A DNA stretch of 64,000 nt, taken from positions 248,001 through 312,000 of the forward strand of contig JAKTTT010000013.1 of the NCBI GenBank assembly GCA_030581615.1. The letters run 5' to 3'. The DNA is from Alloascoidea africana (lineage: Eukaryota > Ascomycota > Alloascoideomycetes > Alloascoideales > Alloascoideaceae). The notes beneath the pieces are model-generated. The model was not told the origin of the DNA. It saw only the letters and a list, made by a program, of their open reading frames with translations, and searched no databases. Below are positions 10,355 to 22,201 of the stretch, piece after piece. Each line of letters begins with the position of its first letter. The first letter of the stretch is position 1. A program made the translations under genes and the position numbers.

Positions 10355-11888
10355 ATGGCGAGGCCGCGGGTACGTTCAGATCAGGTCGACAGACACCATT
10401 GACCCCTTTCTAACCCTAGCTCATGCCCCCTGCCTATAGTTGATAATTTTGGTCCGTCATGGCGAATCTGAAGGGAACTGTGAGTTACAGAGACTTTGTT
10501 TGGCGATGCTGCCTAGAAGCAAAGCAAATGTAAATTCACCACCACTGAGTTTTTTGACCAAACGAACTAACTGCAGAAAAAAGGTGACAAATCGGTAAAT
10601 AGGCACACACCTAACCACAAAATACCACTCACGGAACGTGGTCAAAGACAGGCTAAAAACGCAGGTCAGCGACTCAAGTCTCTACTGAGACCGGACGACA
10701 GCATACAGTTTTACACCTCTCCTTATCTACGCACGAGACAGACAATGCAGGGTCTAATTGACGTTGTGGAGGAATTGGGGATTGGTTATAAAGTTCTAGA
10801 AGAGCCTAGGATGCGAGAACAAGACTTTGGCAATTTTCAGGCCGGTCCAAGCGAGATGGAGAGGATTTGGACTGAGAGAGCCCATTATGGCCATTTGTAC
10901 GTTTCTCGGTCTACACTCAGTACATTTTTTGCCATCAGAGTTAACAATTTTTCTGAGTTTAGTTTTTACCGAATTCCTCATGGTGAATCTGTAAGTTGTG
11001 AAGCAATTGCAAGAGTTGGGGTCGGGCATTAATCATGTGTGTTAATATTTAGGCTGCGGACGTCTTTGATCGATGCTGTGGATTCAACGAAACCCTCTTC
11101 CGACAGTTTAACAGAGTATGTTCCTTTTTGAGTAGAGCTCTCTTTATCTGACTCTAACATTATAAAAGGATTCATTTCCCAGCATCCTGGTTCTGGTCAC
11201 CCATGGAATCTGGGCCCGAGTATTTCTTATGAAATGGTTCAGATGGACCGTGGAGCAGTTTGAATCGCTACGGAACCTTCGGCATTGTGAGTTCTTGGTG
11301 ATGCATAAGGAAGACCTAGGGCATAAGTATGAGCTCATTACAAAGATGAAAACCTGGGATGATGTGGATATCGATACTCTGGCCCCAGATTATGTCACCA
11401 ATAATTTCAAGTATATTGCCTCGTCTGATAGTAGTGGCATTCTTACTGCTAAAACTTCTTGCAATGCTACTGGTGCAGAAGCAAATGTCACGACAAGTAC
11501 AGGAAGTGAGATTGCAAAGACAGGCTCACCAAACTCAAAGCCAGCGAATGGAACGTCGGACTGCCAGACTAACGACAAAGAAAGAAAGCTGGAAAAGATC
11601 AAAAGGTTAAAGACTATCGAAAACTTCCAAGAGATGGTGGAAAACGGTGTCAAGATGACTGAGTTCCCAGCTTCAAACTCGCCGCTATCATCGTCTGCGA
11701 CCGGAAGCTCACACAATTTGAGTTCGAAGAAATCTCCTATGAGAGATTTAAAATCCCCAGTCTTTTTTGAATTTGTTGATGAAGAGGCAGAGGAGCAACA
11801 GCGGGAAAAGGATGAGGAGATTAAGAAAATGTACGAGCGGATCATGGAATGTGGTGGCACAAGCCCAAAGGAGGAGCTAGATGAATAA
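10355..11888 (+). CDS. DET1: Histidine-phosphatase superfamily protein, Det1-like (phosphoglycerate-mutase fold)
   Basis: Related to S. cerevisiae Det1 (YDR051C), an acid phosphatase of the phosphoglycerate-mutase fold linked to sterol traffic. Six exons: 10355-10369, 10440-10479, 10584-10896, 10963-10990, 11053-11115, 11169-11888, all GT-AG and all in frame; 392 residues. The catalytic RHGESEGN is in exon 2, PNHKIPLTERGQRQA in exon 3, TSPYLRTRQT, REQDFGNFQ, FFYRIPHGES across the 28-nt exon 4, and the second catalytic His in LVTHG at the start of exon 6. After the fold ends, about 140 residues are Ser/Lys/Glu-rich with no domain seen. Acceptor choice at 10583 was forced because the alternative acceptor at 10576 would create a stop. 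Confidence 0.88.
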
Positions 11889-12905
11889 ACAATTTTATTC
11901 GTTTTGGCTGAGGAATTTTAAATACTTTACAATTGGATTGGATTTTGAATAGGCACTGTCATTTGGAAAAATTGATATCTTTCGGGGAGCTATGTAGCAG
12001 TAGTAGCTATCATCATATGGAGCACTTTAGAAGTAAATAGATATAGAATCTTCAGGAGTTTTTGTTATTACAGTCTCATAAGCCGATAGTTCTCTTGTAG
12101 CTTTCGTGAAACGATTGTATTTGTTGATACATGTGTTTGAAGAATTCGATTCAAGTATTCTCCGATGATGTCATGAAAGGTAACATCAGATTAATATCCT
12201 AAAGAAGCTAATAGTTTTTCTCCCAGAACCACTGGGCCTGAGACTAATACAGCACAAATAATTACTCCTCCTCTACAGTTGTAGTATCTTTGTAGGAGAT
12301 CCAAGTTAGGACCATTGAGTTGGCAGCCAAAATTGAAGTTGGGTTTAAGAAGGGAGGGAGCTTCGTGGATAGACAATATGAGCTGTGTGAAAAGGAAACA
12401 CAAACTAAATAATTGGTTCCAAAATGTACTCTTCAATGCCTGAGGTACATTCTAGAAAAGGTAAAAGCATACCATTGGTATCCCTTTTTTATGCCACTTC
12501 AACTTTTTGAAACTGAAAAAAAGTTGACCTCTCACTAAGATTCGAAAGAGATGTTGTTACTAAGGCATGTTTAAAAAATGGGAAAACCCGAACTTCTGGT
12601 TTGTTTTCCCTAGATCTCGTCCACTGTATGAGCTAAGCTAAAGTGTGAGATACACTTTTGCTTAGCCTACTAACCCATAAAGCTTAAAAGTGAAGGTTAG
12701 TTTTCAACACCACTTTCTTCACCTGCCGCATTACTCCTAATCTTTTACCGTTAGTATTGGCATTAATCGACAACTAGACCGCACAAATACCCACGATTTC
12801 TTCGTTGTCTGTTCTTCTCTTTGTTTTTCTTGGAATACGTTTGCCAGCATTCAACGTAATAGTAAACAATTCAACAAGAACACGACAGATATTCAATAGA
12901 TAAAT
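11889..12905. other. Intergenic, one doubtful small frame
   Basis: AT-rich. A minus-strand frame at 12191-12436 (81 codons) starts with a hydrophobic segment and contains three cysteines, but shows no family resemblance and no supporting promoter or splice context. The rest holds the 3' region of the DET1-like gene and the promoter of the RTA1-family gene. Nothing else recognised. Confidence 0.4.
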
Positions 12906-14198
12906 ATGAACACGGCTATAAAGACAACGGCATTGATAATAACCGACCCTCCGACCTCTATTTCAACAGCGGTATCTTTTGCAACAACAGCCTTGACGCA
13001 GTTGAGGAAACGCCAGACAGATGTTGATACCAGTAGCATATCGCTCCCATCGGGAATTGATAAATCCTCGCTCTTTCAATCTATCTTCTCATCTGTGATT
13101 GCTGATATGACAATAACTAATCCAGGACAACAGCTGCCTACAGTTTCAGCAACGGCGGAAGTATTACTAGAAAACCTTTTACACAACTACGCCAAGCATC
13201 CAAACTTTGTAGGCTCACTCTATGGAATGACCCCAAGCTTTGGGGGAAATCTTGCGATGGCAATCATAATGGCTATTTGTTGGCTCTTCCAGACCATACT
13301 TATGATCTGGTATCGACAATGGTGGTTTGGCGTCACATTTTGGATTGGATCGGGGGTCGAGTTTGCAGGCTATATTGGTCGAGTTTTATCTGCCCACGAT
13401 ACGGCGAACGTGAATTACTTCCTTTTACAAATTATATGTCTGACACTTTCCCCTGCTTTTCTGAGCGCTGGGATTTACTACCTGCTTGCAAAGCTGGCGG
13501 TGGTATATGGGAAAAAATACTCCCGGTTGCAACCAATGATGTACTCCAAGATATTCATCGTTTGTGACGTTTTCTCAATTTTGCTCCAGGCAATAGGCGG
13601 TGGGCTCGCTGCTGTTGCGCTTCAAACAGGTGGGGATTCGGATCCCGGAACACACATAATGGTCTCAGGAGTTGCTTTCCAAGCCGCTTCTATAACTCTT
13701 TTCATTGCCCTTTTCTCCGAGTTTTTGTTTCGTATTCATAAACGGCAGAAGCTATTTCGCAGCACCAGAACTCGAGATGTAACACAGGAAAAGGAACAAC
13801 AGGATCAAAATGAACCGAAATTACAAGAAGAGGAAGACATGTTTGATCCTAAATATTCCCACATAAGAAAAACTATCTGGTTCAAGTGCTTTCCGTTTAT
13901 CATCATGGCTGCTACTCTGTGTATATACGTAAGGTCAATCTACAGAGCAGCTGAGCTCGGCGAGGGTTTTACAGGTTTCTTGATAACACACGAAATTTAC
14001 TTTTTCATTTTGGATGCGCTAATGATGGGAATTTGTGTCGTGATACTCACAATTTGTCATCCTGGATTTGTGTTTCGGCATAACAATGTTCCAATTGATG
14101 ATCGAGGATTCCAGTTTCTGAGATCATGTCGAGGAAAAAGAGAAAAAGAGACATCAAAGGGCCGTGAAGTTCAAATAAACGATCTGCAGCCTATATAA
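12906..14198 (+). CDS. RTA1-family seven-helix membrane protein (Rsb1/Rta1/Rtm1 group)
   Basis: Lipid-translocating-exporter (RTA1) family: members such as Rsb1 export long-chain bases and others give resistance to amphipathic drugs. Single exon, 430 residues. An N-terminal Ser/Thr-rich region (about 1-100) is followed by seven hydrophobic segments. Family landmarks are YGMTPSFGGNLAMA before helix 1, GVEFAGYIGRVLSA, LQIICLTLSPAFLSAGIYYLL, FIVCDVFSILLQAIGGGLAA, and the late pair IRKTIWFKCF and SIYRAAELGEGFTG. The C-terminal tail is charged and probably cytosolic. Which member of the family it is, and its substrate, cannot be told from sequence. Confidence 0.88.
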   Translation: MNTAIKTTALIITDPPTSISTAVSFATTALTQLRKRQTDVDTSSISLPSGIDKSSLFQSIFSSVIADMTITNPGQQLPTVSATAEVLLENLLHNYAKHPNFVGSLYGMTPSFGGNLAMAIIMAICWLFQTILMIWYRQWWFGVTFWIGSGVEFAGYIGRVLSAHDTANVNYFLLQIICLTLSPAFLSAGIYYLLAKLAVVYGKKYSRLQPMMYSKIFIVCDVFSILLQAIGGGLAAVALQTGGDSDPGTHIMVSGVAFQAASITLFIALFSEFLFRIHKRQKLFRSTRTRDVTQEKEQQDQNEPKLQEEEDMFDPKYSHIRKTIWFKCFPFIIMAATLCIYVRSIYRAAELGEGFTGFLITHEIYFFILDALMMGICVVILTICHPGFVFRHNNVPIDDRGFQFLRSCRGKREKETSKGREVQINDLQPI

Positions 14199-14438
14199 CA
14201 CTTGGACTGTCCAAATCAGTTAAATACATCTTTCATACTATATACTATATAGTCACGTACATGATAAATGCTACAATGGCAAGAACCTTCTAAAACTACA
14301 CCATTCTGGAGAGACATGCAAAAACAAAAACTAAAAAAAAAACGGCAAAGCAAACAAACCATTAAAGAACCGAAGACCTGTATGCTTTATAAAGTACTCT
14401 CTGTCTTCATTCTCTTAGCATGCCTATGCTGTAGAAAA

Positions 14439-16382
14439 TTAAAATGGCATGGCGGCAGATCCTGAAGAGTATTGAATTTTGTAAAAAAGAATTCTAGCTT
14501 CTTCAATTTTGCCAATCCATTTAATCAACAAACTTTTCATATCGAATTCGTACTCTTTCAGATCTAAAATCTCCTTATCAACAAGTGAATTCACCATTAT
14601 ACAGATGAGTCTAATTTGCCTTGCCTTTTGAGAAAAGTGGGGGTCAAAAAGCTCGGCTTCATTGGCCGAAGCGGGCATTGAATGAGAACTAGAGGGAATC
14701 CCTCGACTAGAATTGCCAACGGTATAAGGGTACGAGGGAGATGAGAATGATGATGAAGAGTACTGAACCACTTCCCACATTTCATCTCTCGGTTCCTCGG
14801 GCACTTCTACATCCAGTAGGATAGAGGCGTGTGCAATAAACTCATGTAAGACGTAAGATTTCTCATCTTTTGAAAGAAGCACAGAAGTTTCCGCTGATTC
14901 CTTGCCTTTCGTTGATAATATCTTATCCGTCACTAGTTTATGAACGAGATCGATCACATTGTGCGTTGGATATGTCCGTGCCAAGTAAATCAGTAGGGTT
15001 CCCCGAAACTCTGACAAAGCGGCTAGTTCCTCTGTTTCATCATCTTGCTCATTTGAAGAGCCTCGAGGTCTCAATGTCACTCTCAATAAATGATAAAAAA
15101 CATCTTCTCCAAATTGTTTATTATACTGCAATAAGGACCCGAAAATCCCGCTTTCGACTCCAAAGAGCAGGTCCATCAATTGTTGAATCCGACGTCGTTT
15201 AACCAATTCAATAGAATCCAGTAAAGAAGCAGGAATTCGATAAAATTGTGTAAAAGTCTTAAACACGGTATCTGCAACTGAAGAAGTCTGACTTTCCTCG
15301 GAAAACTTTGCAAAATGGGTTTCTATGCTTTGTCTAATCTCTTCAACATTGGAATCGGAAAGCAAAGAATTTAAATCTGGCATGCTTGTCAATTCCTCAA
15401 TGTCTGATTCTCCTTGGCCCAGTTTTATCAGTAGAGGGGCAAAACATTGCAAATCAAGTAGCTTTACTTTCTCCAAGACAGGATAGGTTATTGCAAAGCT
15501 GATAAACTCACCAACTGGTTTATCAAAAACATTCCAAAACTCATTGCCGGGTTCAAGCTGCTCTCTATTGGTTGTATATTGGGCTAATGATCTAAACAAG
15601 ACGAACAGAGTGGGATCTCCTGCTGAAGTTGGACTTGCATCGGCAACTTTGAAGGCTTCTTGTGAATAGAGCCTGTACTTTTCCAATAGAAAGATGAAAA
15701 AGGGGTTAAGGTCATTCTCCTTTGTATCCTCTGTGTCATAATCACAAGCCCTGTAGTTCAAAAGACATTTATAAAGGACAAACTGAATAGTCCACTTCAA
15801 AACATTAAACTGACTCATTTTGCCTCTGTCCTCATTTTTGTTTCCGTCTCCAATGTCATCTGTTGCTGAAATGTTCATGTTCAACTTATCCATCTCGGTA
15901 ATAAATGTGGTAAACTGAAGAAAAATCTGAAACATCTCCGTATTGGTTTTTCCCTTTGCCAAATCCTCCACAACATCCCTTGACATTTGATTAATGGATC
16001 TTATCCTGTCAGCGCTTGCACTTTCAAGATCTTTACTGCTTCTCTCTTCTTTGGATTTCCCCTCAGCGCTTAATTTTTTTGCTGCTGTTCCTCTGATGGC
16101 GTTTGAGACGCTGTTCAGAATAGTTGCCATCTGCGTTGCCTGAGGATCATTGTTCAAAGAGCCCAATAGCGGAGTTGCAAACTTTAGAAACCCATCTTTC
16201 TCCCGGTCCTTTTCTTCTTCTGTGCGACCCGGATGAGGCGCGCCTGATTGGTCCTTCAAAACAGATAACAATCCCGAAGGGTCGGCTGGAGTGGCAGCGG
16301 TTATTGCGTTAGTAATGGCGTTAGCGGTGGCAGGTCGTACAGTAGAGGCGTGGCTGTCCAGGGTTGTTGTTAGAGTTGCCAT
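14439..16382 (-). CDS. Unrecognised 647-residue, mostly helical protein
   Basis: Long single open frame from an ATG at 16382 with balanced amino-acid use and coding-like composition, so very probably real. The first 150 residues are Ala/Thr/Ser-rich. The rest reads as amphipathic helices (for example QFNVLKWTIQFVLYKCLLNY, AALSEFRGTLLIYLARTY, LRPRGSSNEQDDETEELA), suggesting an alpha-solenoid. No catalytic motif, membrane span or signal was seen. The size and helical layout recall the Ybp1/Ybp2/glomulin group, but no diagnostic motif was recognised, so no function is proposed. Convergent with the RTA1-family gene; divergent from the Pet20-type gene. Confidence 0.75.
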   Translation of the reverse strand: MATLTTTLDSHASTVRPATANAITNAITAATPADPSGLLSVLKDQSGAPHPGRTEEEKDREKDGFLKFATPLLGSLNNDPQATQMATILNSVSNAIRGTAAKKLSAEGKSKEERSSKDLESASADRIRSINQMSRDVVEDLAKGKTNTEMFQIFLQFTTFITEMDKLNMNISATDDIGDGNKNEDRGKMSQFNVLKWTIQFVLYKCLLNYRACDYDTEDTKENDLNPFFIFLLEKYRLYSQEAFKVADASPTSAGDPTLFVLFRSLAQYTTNREQLEPGNEFWNVFDKPVGEFISFAITYPVLEKVKLLDLQCFAPLLIKLGQGESDIEELTSMPDLNSLLSDSNVEEIRQSIETHFAKFSEESQTSSVADTVFKTFTQFYRIPASLLDSIELVKRRRIQQLMDLLFGVESGIFGSLLQYNKQFGEDVFYHLLRVTLRPRGSSNEQDDETEELAALSEFRGTLLIYLARTYPTHNVIDLVHKLVTDKILSTKGKESAETSVLLSKDEKSYVLHEFIAHASILLDVEVPEEPRDEMWEVVQYSSSSFSSPSYPYTVGNSSRGIPSSSHSMPASANEAELFDPHFSQKARQIRLICIMVNSLVDKEILDLKEYEFDMKSLLIKWIGKIEEARILFYKIQYSSGSAAMPF

Positions 16383-16785
16383 CCAAGTATTATTTTTCCC
16401 AGCGTTTCAGGCACGAAAAAGCCGGTCCAGTCTGACTCTACGACGAGGACGACAATCGTATCACAAAAGAGGAGCAATTATAAGGACGAGCAGGAGGGCC
16501 CTTGATTTAATAGAATTGAAGGGGAGTGATGGGTGAAATTTGACCCTGGGCCAGCCTGGTGGACGGAGGTATGCGCGGAAGATTCGAGCGGCGTCAGCGC
16601 TGAGTCATAACATCAACATGCACAACATCGCGGTGATGTCACGCGCCGCTCGGCTCCGGGCCGGGGGCGGGCGTCCGGGTGTTTCCCCATATTTTCGCAT
16701 GTGGGCTTGCTGCGACATGCCGATTCTTTTTGTCTGGCACTTTTTCATTCATTTCTCCATCTCCGTTTCCTCCTCCCCCAGCACC
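16383..16785. promoter_or_regulatory. Divergent promoter region
   Basis: 403 bp between the 647-residue protein gene and the Pet20-type gene. It is GC-rich in the centre (16540-16690) and contains two overlapping CATCAACATGCACAACATC-like segments. The open frame continues upstream of 16786 but without targeting character. No specific factor site is assigned. Confidence 0.4.
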
Positions 16786-18018
16786 ATGTTTTCCAGTATA
16801 CGTACCGCAAGCAGAGTTGCTCAGCAACAGGCCCCACGGCACCGTCTTCTTCTAGCGGGCTCGAAGAGACTGTCGTCCACCTTTTATCCCAGAGCCTCTC
16901 CCGCCCACCCACGGCCCCGAACTCGTCGACCCCAGAGATCTCCTTCCTCCCGCGCTACCGAGGACAGCAATCACTCATCGTCTCCACAGCAGAATCATAA
17001 TGACGCTCAGAGATCGAAAACGAGTCAGAACCCGTATGCTTTGTTACCAAGAGTTCCAAATACAAAGTATCTGAGCCATAGCAGTATGTTTGTTTTTTCT
17101 CCCTTTTTTCCCCCATTTTTGGGGGGGAGGTGGACCACACTGGACGCTTTACGTCACAAGTGTGGATCGACAGGCGCTCAGCGAGAGATAATGCCCACAC
17201 CCTCCCAGTGGGCTCTCTAGAAGATGCTTCCTAGTCGGCAAAGTGACACCTTCTTTAGCATCACCAGCCCTTTTGTTGCTGTCACGATGCCCACCACCAG
17301 ATTGTATCTTCTGATGACTCACGAGTCCTTCGGCTGTATGATTGTGCTAACTCTATGAAATCTAGAACTCTCAAAGGACTGTCTATTCTCGGGTTATCGA
17401 CCCTTGCCAATGGTCCCGCCCACGATTTTCCCTCCGAATAGAGCCTCTCAACCTCAACAGCGGCCCCCTTCTTTGCAATACAAAGATGGGAGTTCCAATT
17501 TGACGGCGTATTTCCCGCAATCGGTGATAGAAAACCCAGACATAAAATATTTTGCCCAGTTTCATCCCCAAGCTCAGACCACTACGCTTAACAGCTCATC
17601 TTCTTCACCCATCGTAATGACATCACACCCGATATCCAGCATTTGGAGTTCCTCGGCAACAGGCCAAGAGTACTATCCTGAAATGGATACTCTGCCGCGT
17701 TCCATGCTCGACACAATACACCCGTTCCAGAGACCCGAGATGCCAGTCAAAGTCGACCTTCAACCTCCCAAATCTGCTGCTACTCGCGTAGCGGAATGCC
17801 GCGATGAAGCTCTGGACAGGGAAATCGAGATGGAAGAGATGGAAGCGGATATGGGCGCGGGCATAGAGACGGAACGAGAAACCTTCGGAAAGATTCACAA
17901 TACAAGCGCCGCGCAGATAGAACCGCAGCATCAGCATCAGCGGACGAACGGGCGGAAAAGACGGCACCAAAAGATACGCAAGGGAAAATCACAAGTAGAC
18001 GAAAACATGAATAACTGA
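16786..18018 (+). CDS. SUE1: Mitochondrial Pet20/Sue1-family protein
   Basis: Pet20 family; yeast Sue1 is a mitochondrial protein needed for turnover of unstable cytochrome c, and Pet20 for respiratory growth. Exon 1 is 16786-17083, the intron 17084-17365 (282 nt, donor GTATGT, CTAAC at about 17347), exon 2 17366-18018: 316 residues. The start MFSSIRTASRVAQQQ with many Arg/Ser is a typical presequence. The family core spans the splice: PRVPNTKYLSHS, then LFSGYRPLPMVPP and LQYKDGSSNLTAYFP. The last 130 residues are Glu/Lys/Gln-rich and not conserved. Which of the two paralogues it matches is not decided; Saccharomyces duplicated the gene. Confidence 0.75.
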
Positions 18019-20062
18019 AAAGTTCCGTGGTCTCCCCTCTACATGGTCTCAAGTCCCATAGGTATTGACTCAAGCTTTATAGAAGACCTGGAATGACTTG
18101 AGAAGGATATAAACAAAAGATTTAAAATTAAGCACAAGTATAATGACATTTACTATTTCCTGTTCCTTTTAGCGTTTCATGTGAACTGTTTGGCCTTGTT
18201 TTTTTTTTTATTATCTTGATTTGATTTGACGAGATTTTGCAGTTACTAGCACATTTTGTTCCGTTTTGTTACGAGATGTGCGAGCCTTGGTAATTGAGGC
18301 TGGATGTTTGGTATACATTTGTTTTCTCATATATGAATTGGTGACATACAGAAGTCGTATACGGTTGAAGATCTCCGTTTAACTAGAAGTTGGAGTATTG
18401 TCTGATAGTACATAGCATCTCAACCTAAAGAAACAATCCTTGAAAAACGTAAAAGTTAGGAAAAATAATTGGTTTGTCCTCTACTCCCCGCTTTGTTTCT
18501 GCACACCCCAAACTGGAGTACATTTTTGACTCGGGATGGGTTAACTGTTTCATCAAGTTGAACAATAGCTAGGAACTGGTTAGCAAAAGCAATTGCCAGG
18601 GACCATTGATGTGGGGAAAAACACTGGACATGAACCACGACGGGCTTTGTTTAAAGAATGCCACCACCTGCTTTTTATCCTTTTTTCATGTTTCGTGCTA
18701 TTCCAATTACAAGAAAAGGGAAGGAAGGCGATAAGCTTGAGATAATTTTTTCTGCAGTACCGAACAAATTCTGAACCCATCACCTCCCATGCCCCCAGGA
18801 CATCTCCTCTAGCGTGTTCAAGTTGGGGTTTCAGATGCTTGAAAGTGTCCAACGGCGACTCCATTCTCTTGTTGAATATCGTCTTTAAATTTTATTACCT
18901 TTCACATAGGTTTTTTTGAACAATAAGAGTTGGGCGCATGGCTCCTCGAAATTTTAGGAGCACAGTAGTTTGGTGCTGTACTTGTGATTATTGTAAGATT
19001 CAACGCCTGATTTCAAACTTCAGGTGGAGACGGTTTTCACAAACATCTGATGGCCCTCCCGGTGGTTTCCACAGCACCAATCAATATCTGCCTATTAAAG
19101 CCACGATCTCTTAACCGTTGCCTTCTAGTAGCTGTGGTTTGATATTTAATGCTCTCTACATATTCTAAAGCCAAGTAAAAAATAGTGGTTCAAAGATCAT
19201 GAACTTGAGGAGAAGAGTAAGCTGGTCAAATCTAGTTTAGCGCCCAAGACCCAGAGCTTAGAGATGGATACCAAATCCTTTGGAACTATTCATCCTCACA
19301 AGTAATGGGATGGGTCCACCCCTTTGTAGTAGTTTTCGCGGGTTTATTATGCTCTAAAATAGTATCGTTTTATGGCTTTTAGAAAACATTCGCGTTCGAT
19401 ATTGCATAAAGCTTATGAAAAACATTTTCAGGAAACAAAGGATGGTGTTCACCTTAACAACGTAAAAGCTCACAAGAGAATATTCGGTGCCTAGCACACT
19501 GAGATACGCGTTTTGCACTCTCATTAATGATGCCATCTATCTATGATACGCCCAGTTGGTGCCCAACACAACAGTAGTCTAGGTGCTCGTCTTTGGTTTC
19601 CTGAAGACACTGCGAGCAGACACCTCCTTGGTTTACGTTCAGTGGATGAAAAAGAAAATTTAGTAATCATTTTCGTTTTTGTTTGACACAATTCGTATCT
19701 AATTCGGCAGATACGGGGCATTGTTCTGCATCGGACCGCATTGTTCTGCGTCTCGCCCACTTCCCTCCAGACACGAGCACTCCAAGGCATCGCTGTTCAA
19801 GAGCAGAGAATTTAGAACAACAGAATCATGGCAGTCCCCGTTCAAAGCTCTCCAGGCCGCTGCCCTCGTTGCAGGCCGAAAACAGTGGACAAACCAGACC
19901 CACCCGAAACGCAGGCCGGCGCGCCAAGCGTGGAACCCAATCCCGCGTCGATACACCCGTACATCCGGACCCGCCACTTTTTGTCTCACCTCGTCCACAT
20001 TAGTACTAATCTCCGCTACCAGAGCTTTTATTCCAGTTCAATAATCCCATCCCAGAACAAAG
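18019..20062. other. Intergenic; WHI3 leader and one possible small gene
   Basis: 2 kb, mostly AT-rich. On the minus strand a 94-codon frame from an ATG at 18864 to 18580 begins MESPLDTFKHLKPQLEHARG and looks coding for its first 40 residues. It is followed by possible donors and by GCTAAC...CCTAG near 18571-18590, so a short spliced gene is conceivable; no family was recognised. 19680-20062 is more GC-rich and is probably the long leader of WHI3, with short upstream frames. Confidence 0.35.
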
Positions 20063-22081
20063 ATGAACTTTGATACTCACGATTCTTCCTCAGTGTCAGG
20101 AAGCAGCAACTCCAGCAATCAACAGAGCCAGATGGGTTCTGTAATCAACATGGATATAAGTACACAGCTGTCTAAACAAATGCGTCGGTTTTCATTATCT
20201 TCCACAAACCCAAGCGCCAACGCCAACGACACCGCCAATACGAGCACCTCTTCCAATAATAGCCACAATAATAGTAACAATAACGATGCCGGAAATGCAA
20301 GTTTGCATCATGGTCTCTCATCTGGCAGCTTTCGTTTTCCGCTGGGTGGGGGCGTGAGCAGCATGCAACCAACAATATACGAGCTGAGGGTGACGGGGCT
20401 ACCAGAGTCCATGACGCCCTTAGAGTTTCGCTACATGTTTGCTTTGTCTGACAACCTGGTGTCCACCAAGCTCATCCAGACCAACGGCGAAGAGCCTACG
20501 CGACAACCAAACACGTCTGCGTGCCTCTCGAGCAACACAGGGACCGTGGCTGGGCCGTCGAAAGTGGGAATCGCCCAGTTTTCTTCGTATGCGGCTGCTC
20601 TTAGTGTGCAGTCTCGCTTGGATGGACGACACGATATGTTTAGCCTGCCTCTTCATGTCGAGTGGACTTCGTTTGGGTCTGGCCAACAACAACAGGGCCA
20701 AGGCCAGCTCGCTTCAAGGGCAAGCATCGCAGTGATGGATCAACTAAACATTAGTACCACGATGGGCTTGCCACCCCAGTCTTCCAGAAACACATCTTTT
20801 GGTCTAACAAGCGCCCCCAGCTCTGGCACCCAGTCCAATTTTTCGCGCTTTCTGTTTAGTTCTCCTGAGCAAGCAATAGGGCATGGCCCAGGAACCCTTT
20901 CTCCAGGAAAAGGACACGTCCCAGGCAGAGAATACTTCAGCGCTGGGCCTGTCGGTGGCATGTTCCGAGATTCTTTTATGCCTCCAAACCTGGATTTAAA
21001 TGAGGGTATTTATAAGCAAGGCCAAACCGTTTCTGCTAATATAGGCAAGAGTTTACTGTTGGAATCCAATAACGATGAAGAGGAGTATAACGATCTGGTC
21101 AATGAACCTATCGAATGGATATCAAGGCAGGGGTCTCAGGATGTGGAAAAGCAGCAGCAGTTTCAGCATACTCCATCGTCGGGACCAAATCAATCACTAG
21201 CTCAAGGCAACATGCAAATGTCTCAAGCACAGGTGCAAGTTCAAGGTCAACATCAGCACCAACCTCAATCTCAGTCCCAGTCCCAGTCCCAGGCTCAATC
21301 TCAACAGAATTCGGTAATACAAACCCCAACGGCTGTGAACTCGATTCCAGTGTCTATCCCGGTTGGCGACCGACGAAGACCAGTTTCCATGGCTTTTAAT
21401 CCTCCTCCTCCTCAACAACAACAGCAGTCGCAACAACAGCAACAGCAGCAGCAGCAGCAGCCTCAACATCAACAAACACAAACACAGTCTCAACCCCAGC
21501 CGCAGCAACAACCACAGCAGCCTATGTCTCTCCAGCAAGCACAGCAACAGGTGCCGACTGGCCATGCTTCTAACGCCAATGTTAACAGAGTTTTGCCTCC
21601 TGCAAACCCAGCTGATCAAAACCCGCCTTGTAACACTCTCTATGTGGGCAATCTCCCAATGAATACTTCGGAGGATGAGCTAAAACGAATATTTTCGGCC
21701 CAGAGAGGATACAAGAGACTCAGTTTCCGTAATAAAGGAAATGGACCAATGTGTTTTGTTGAGTTTGAAGATGTGCATTACGCAACCCTAGCATTGAATG
21801 AGCTTTATGGACGAGTCTTGACGAATAGTGTGAAAGGTGGCATAAGACTATCATTTTCCAAGAATCCCCTTGGGGTTAGAAGCTCTACCCATCACCAAAA
21901 CCAGCATGCCAGTCAACAGCTGCAACAGCAGATGGCAAATAACATAAATAGATCAAGCATTCAGAATTTCAAAAGGCAGGTAGTTGCACCTCAACCCCAA
22001 CAGCCACAGCAACAACTGCAGTACCAATACTTGGCTCAACAGGCACAAGCTCCCCAATCCCAGGCAAATATTCAGCAGCAA

Positions 22082-22113
<32 letters not shown>

Positions 22114-22201
22114 ACAACAGCCCCAAGTTCAAGTTCAAGGACATGGTCAAATTCCCACAGGGCCTGCTTCTCTTAATGGATTTCCGGCACATGGATATTA
22201 A
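20063..22201 (+). CDS. WHI3: Whi3/Whi4-type RNA-binding protein with polyQ tracts
   Basis: Cytoplasmic RNA-binding protein; yeast Whi3 binds CLN3 and other mRNAs, sets cell size at Start and forms mnemon condensates. Single exon, 712 residues. An N-terminal RRM-like domain starts at about 102 ([20 protein letters not shown]). The strongly conserved C-terminal RRM is at about 523-600: [54 protein letters not shown], which is diagnostic for Whi3/Whi4. Between and after them are long Gln-rich, prion-like stretches, with pure Q runs near nt 21412-21464 and 22072-22122. The ATG at 20063 is preceded by in-frame-free leader sequence. Tract length may vary between strains. Confidence 0.93.
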
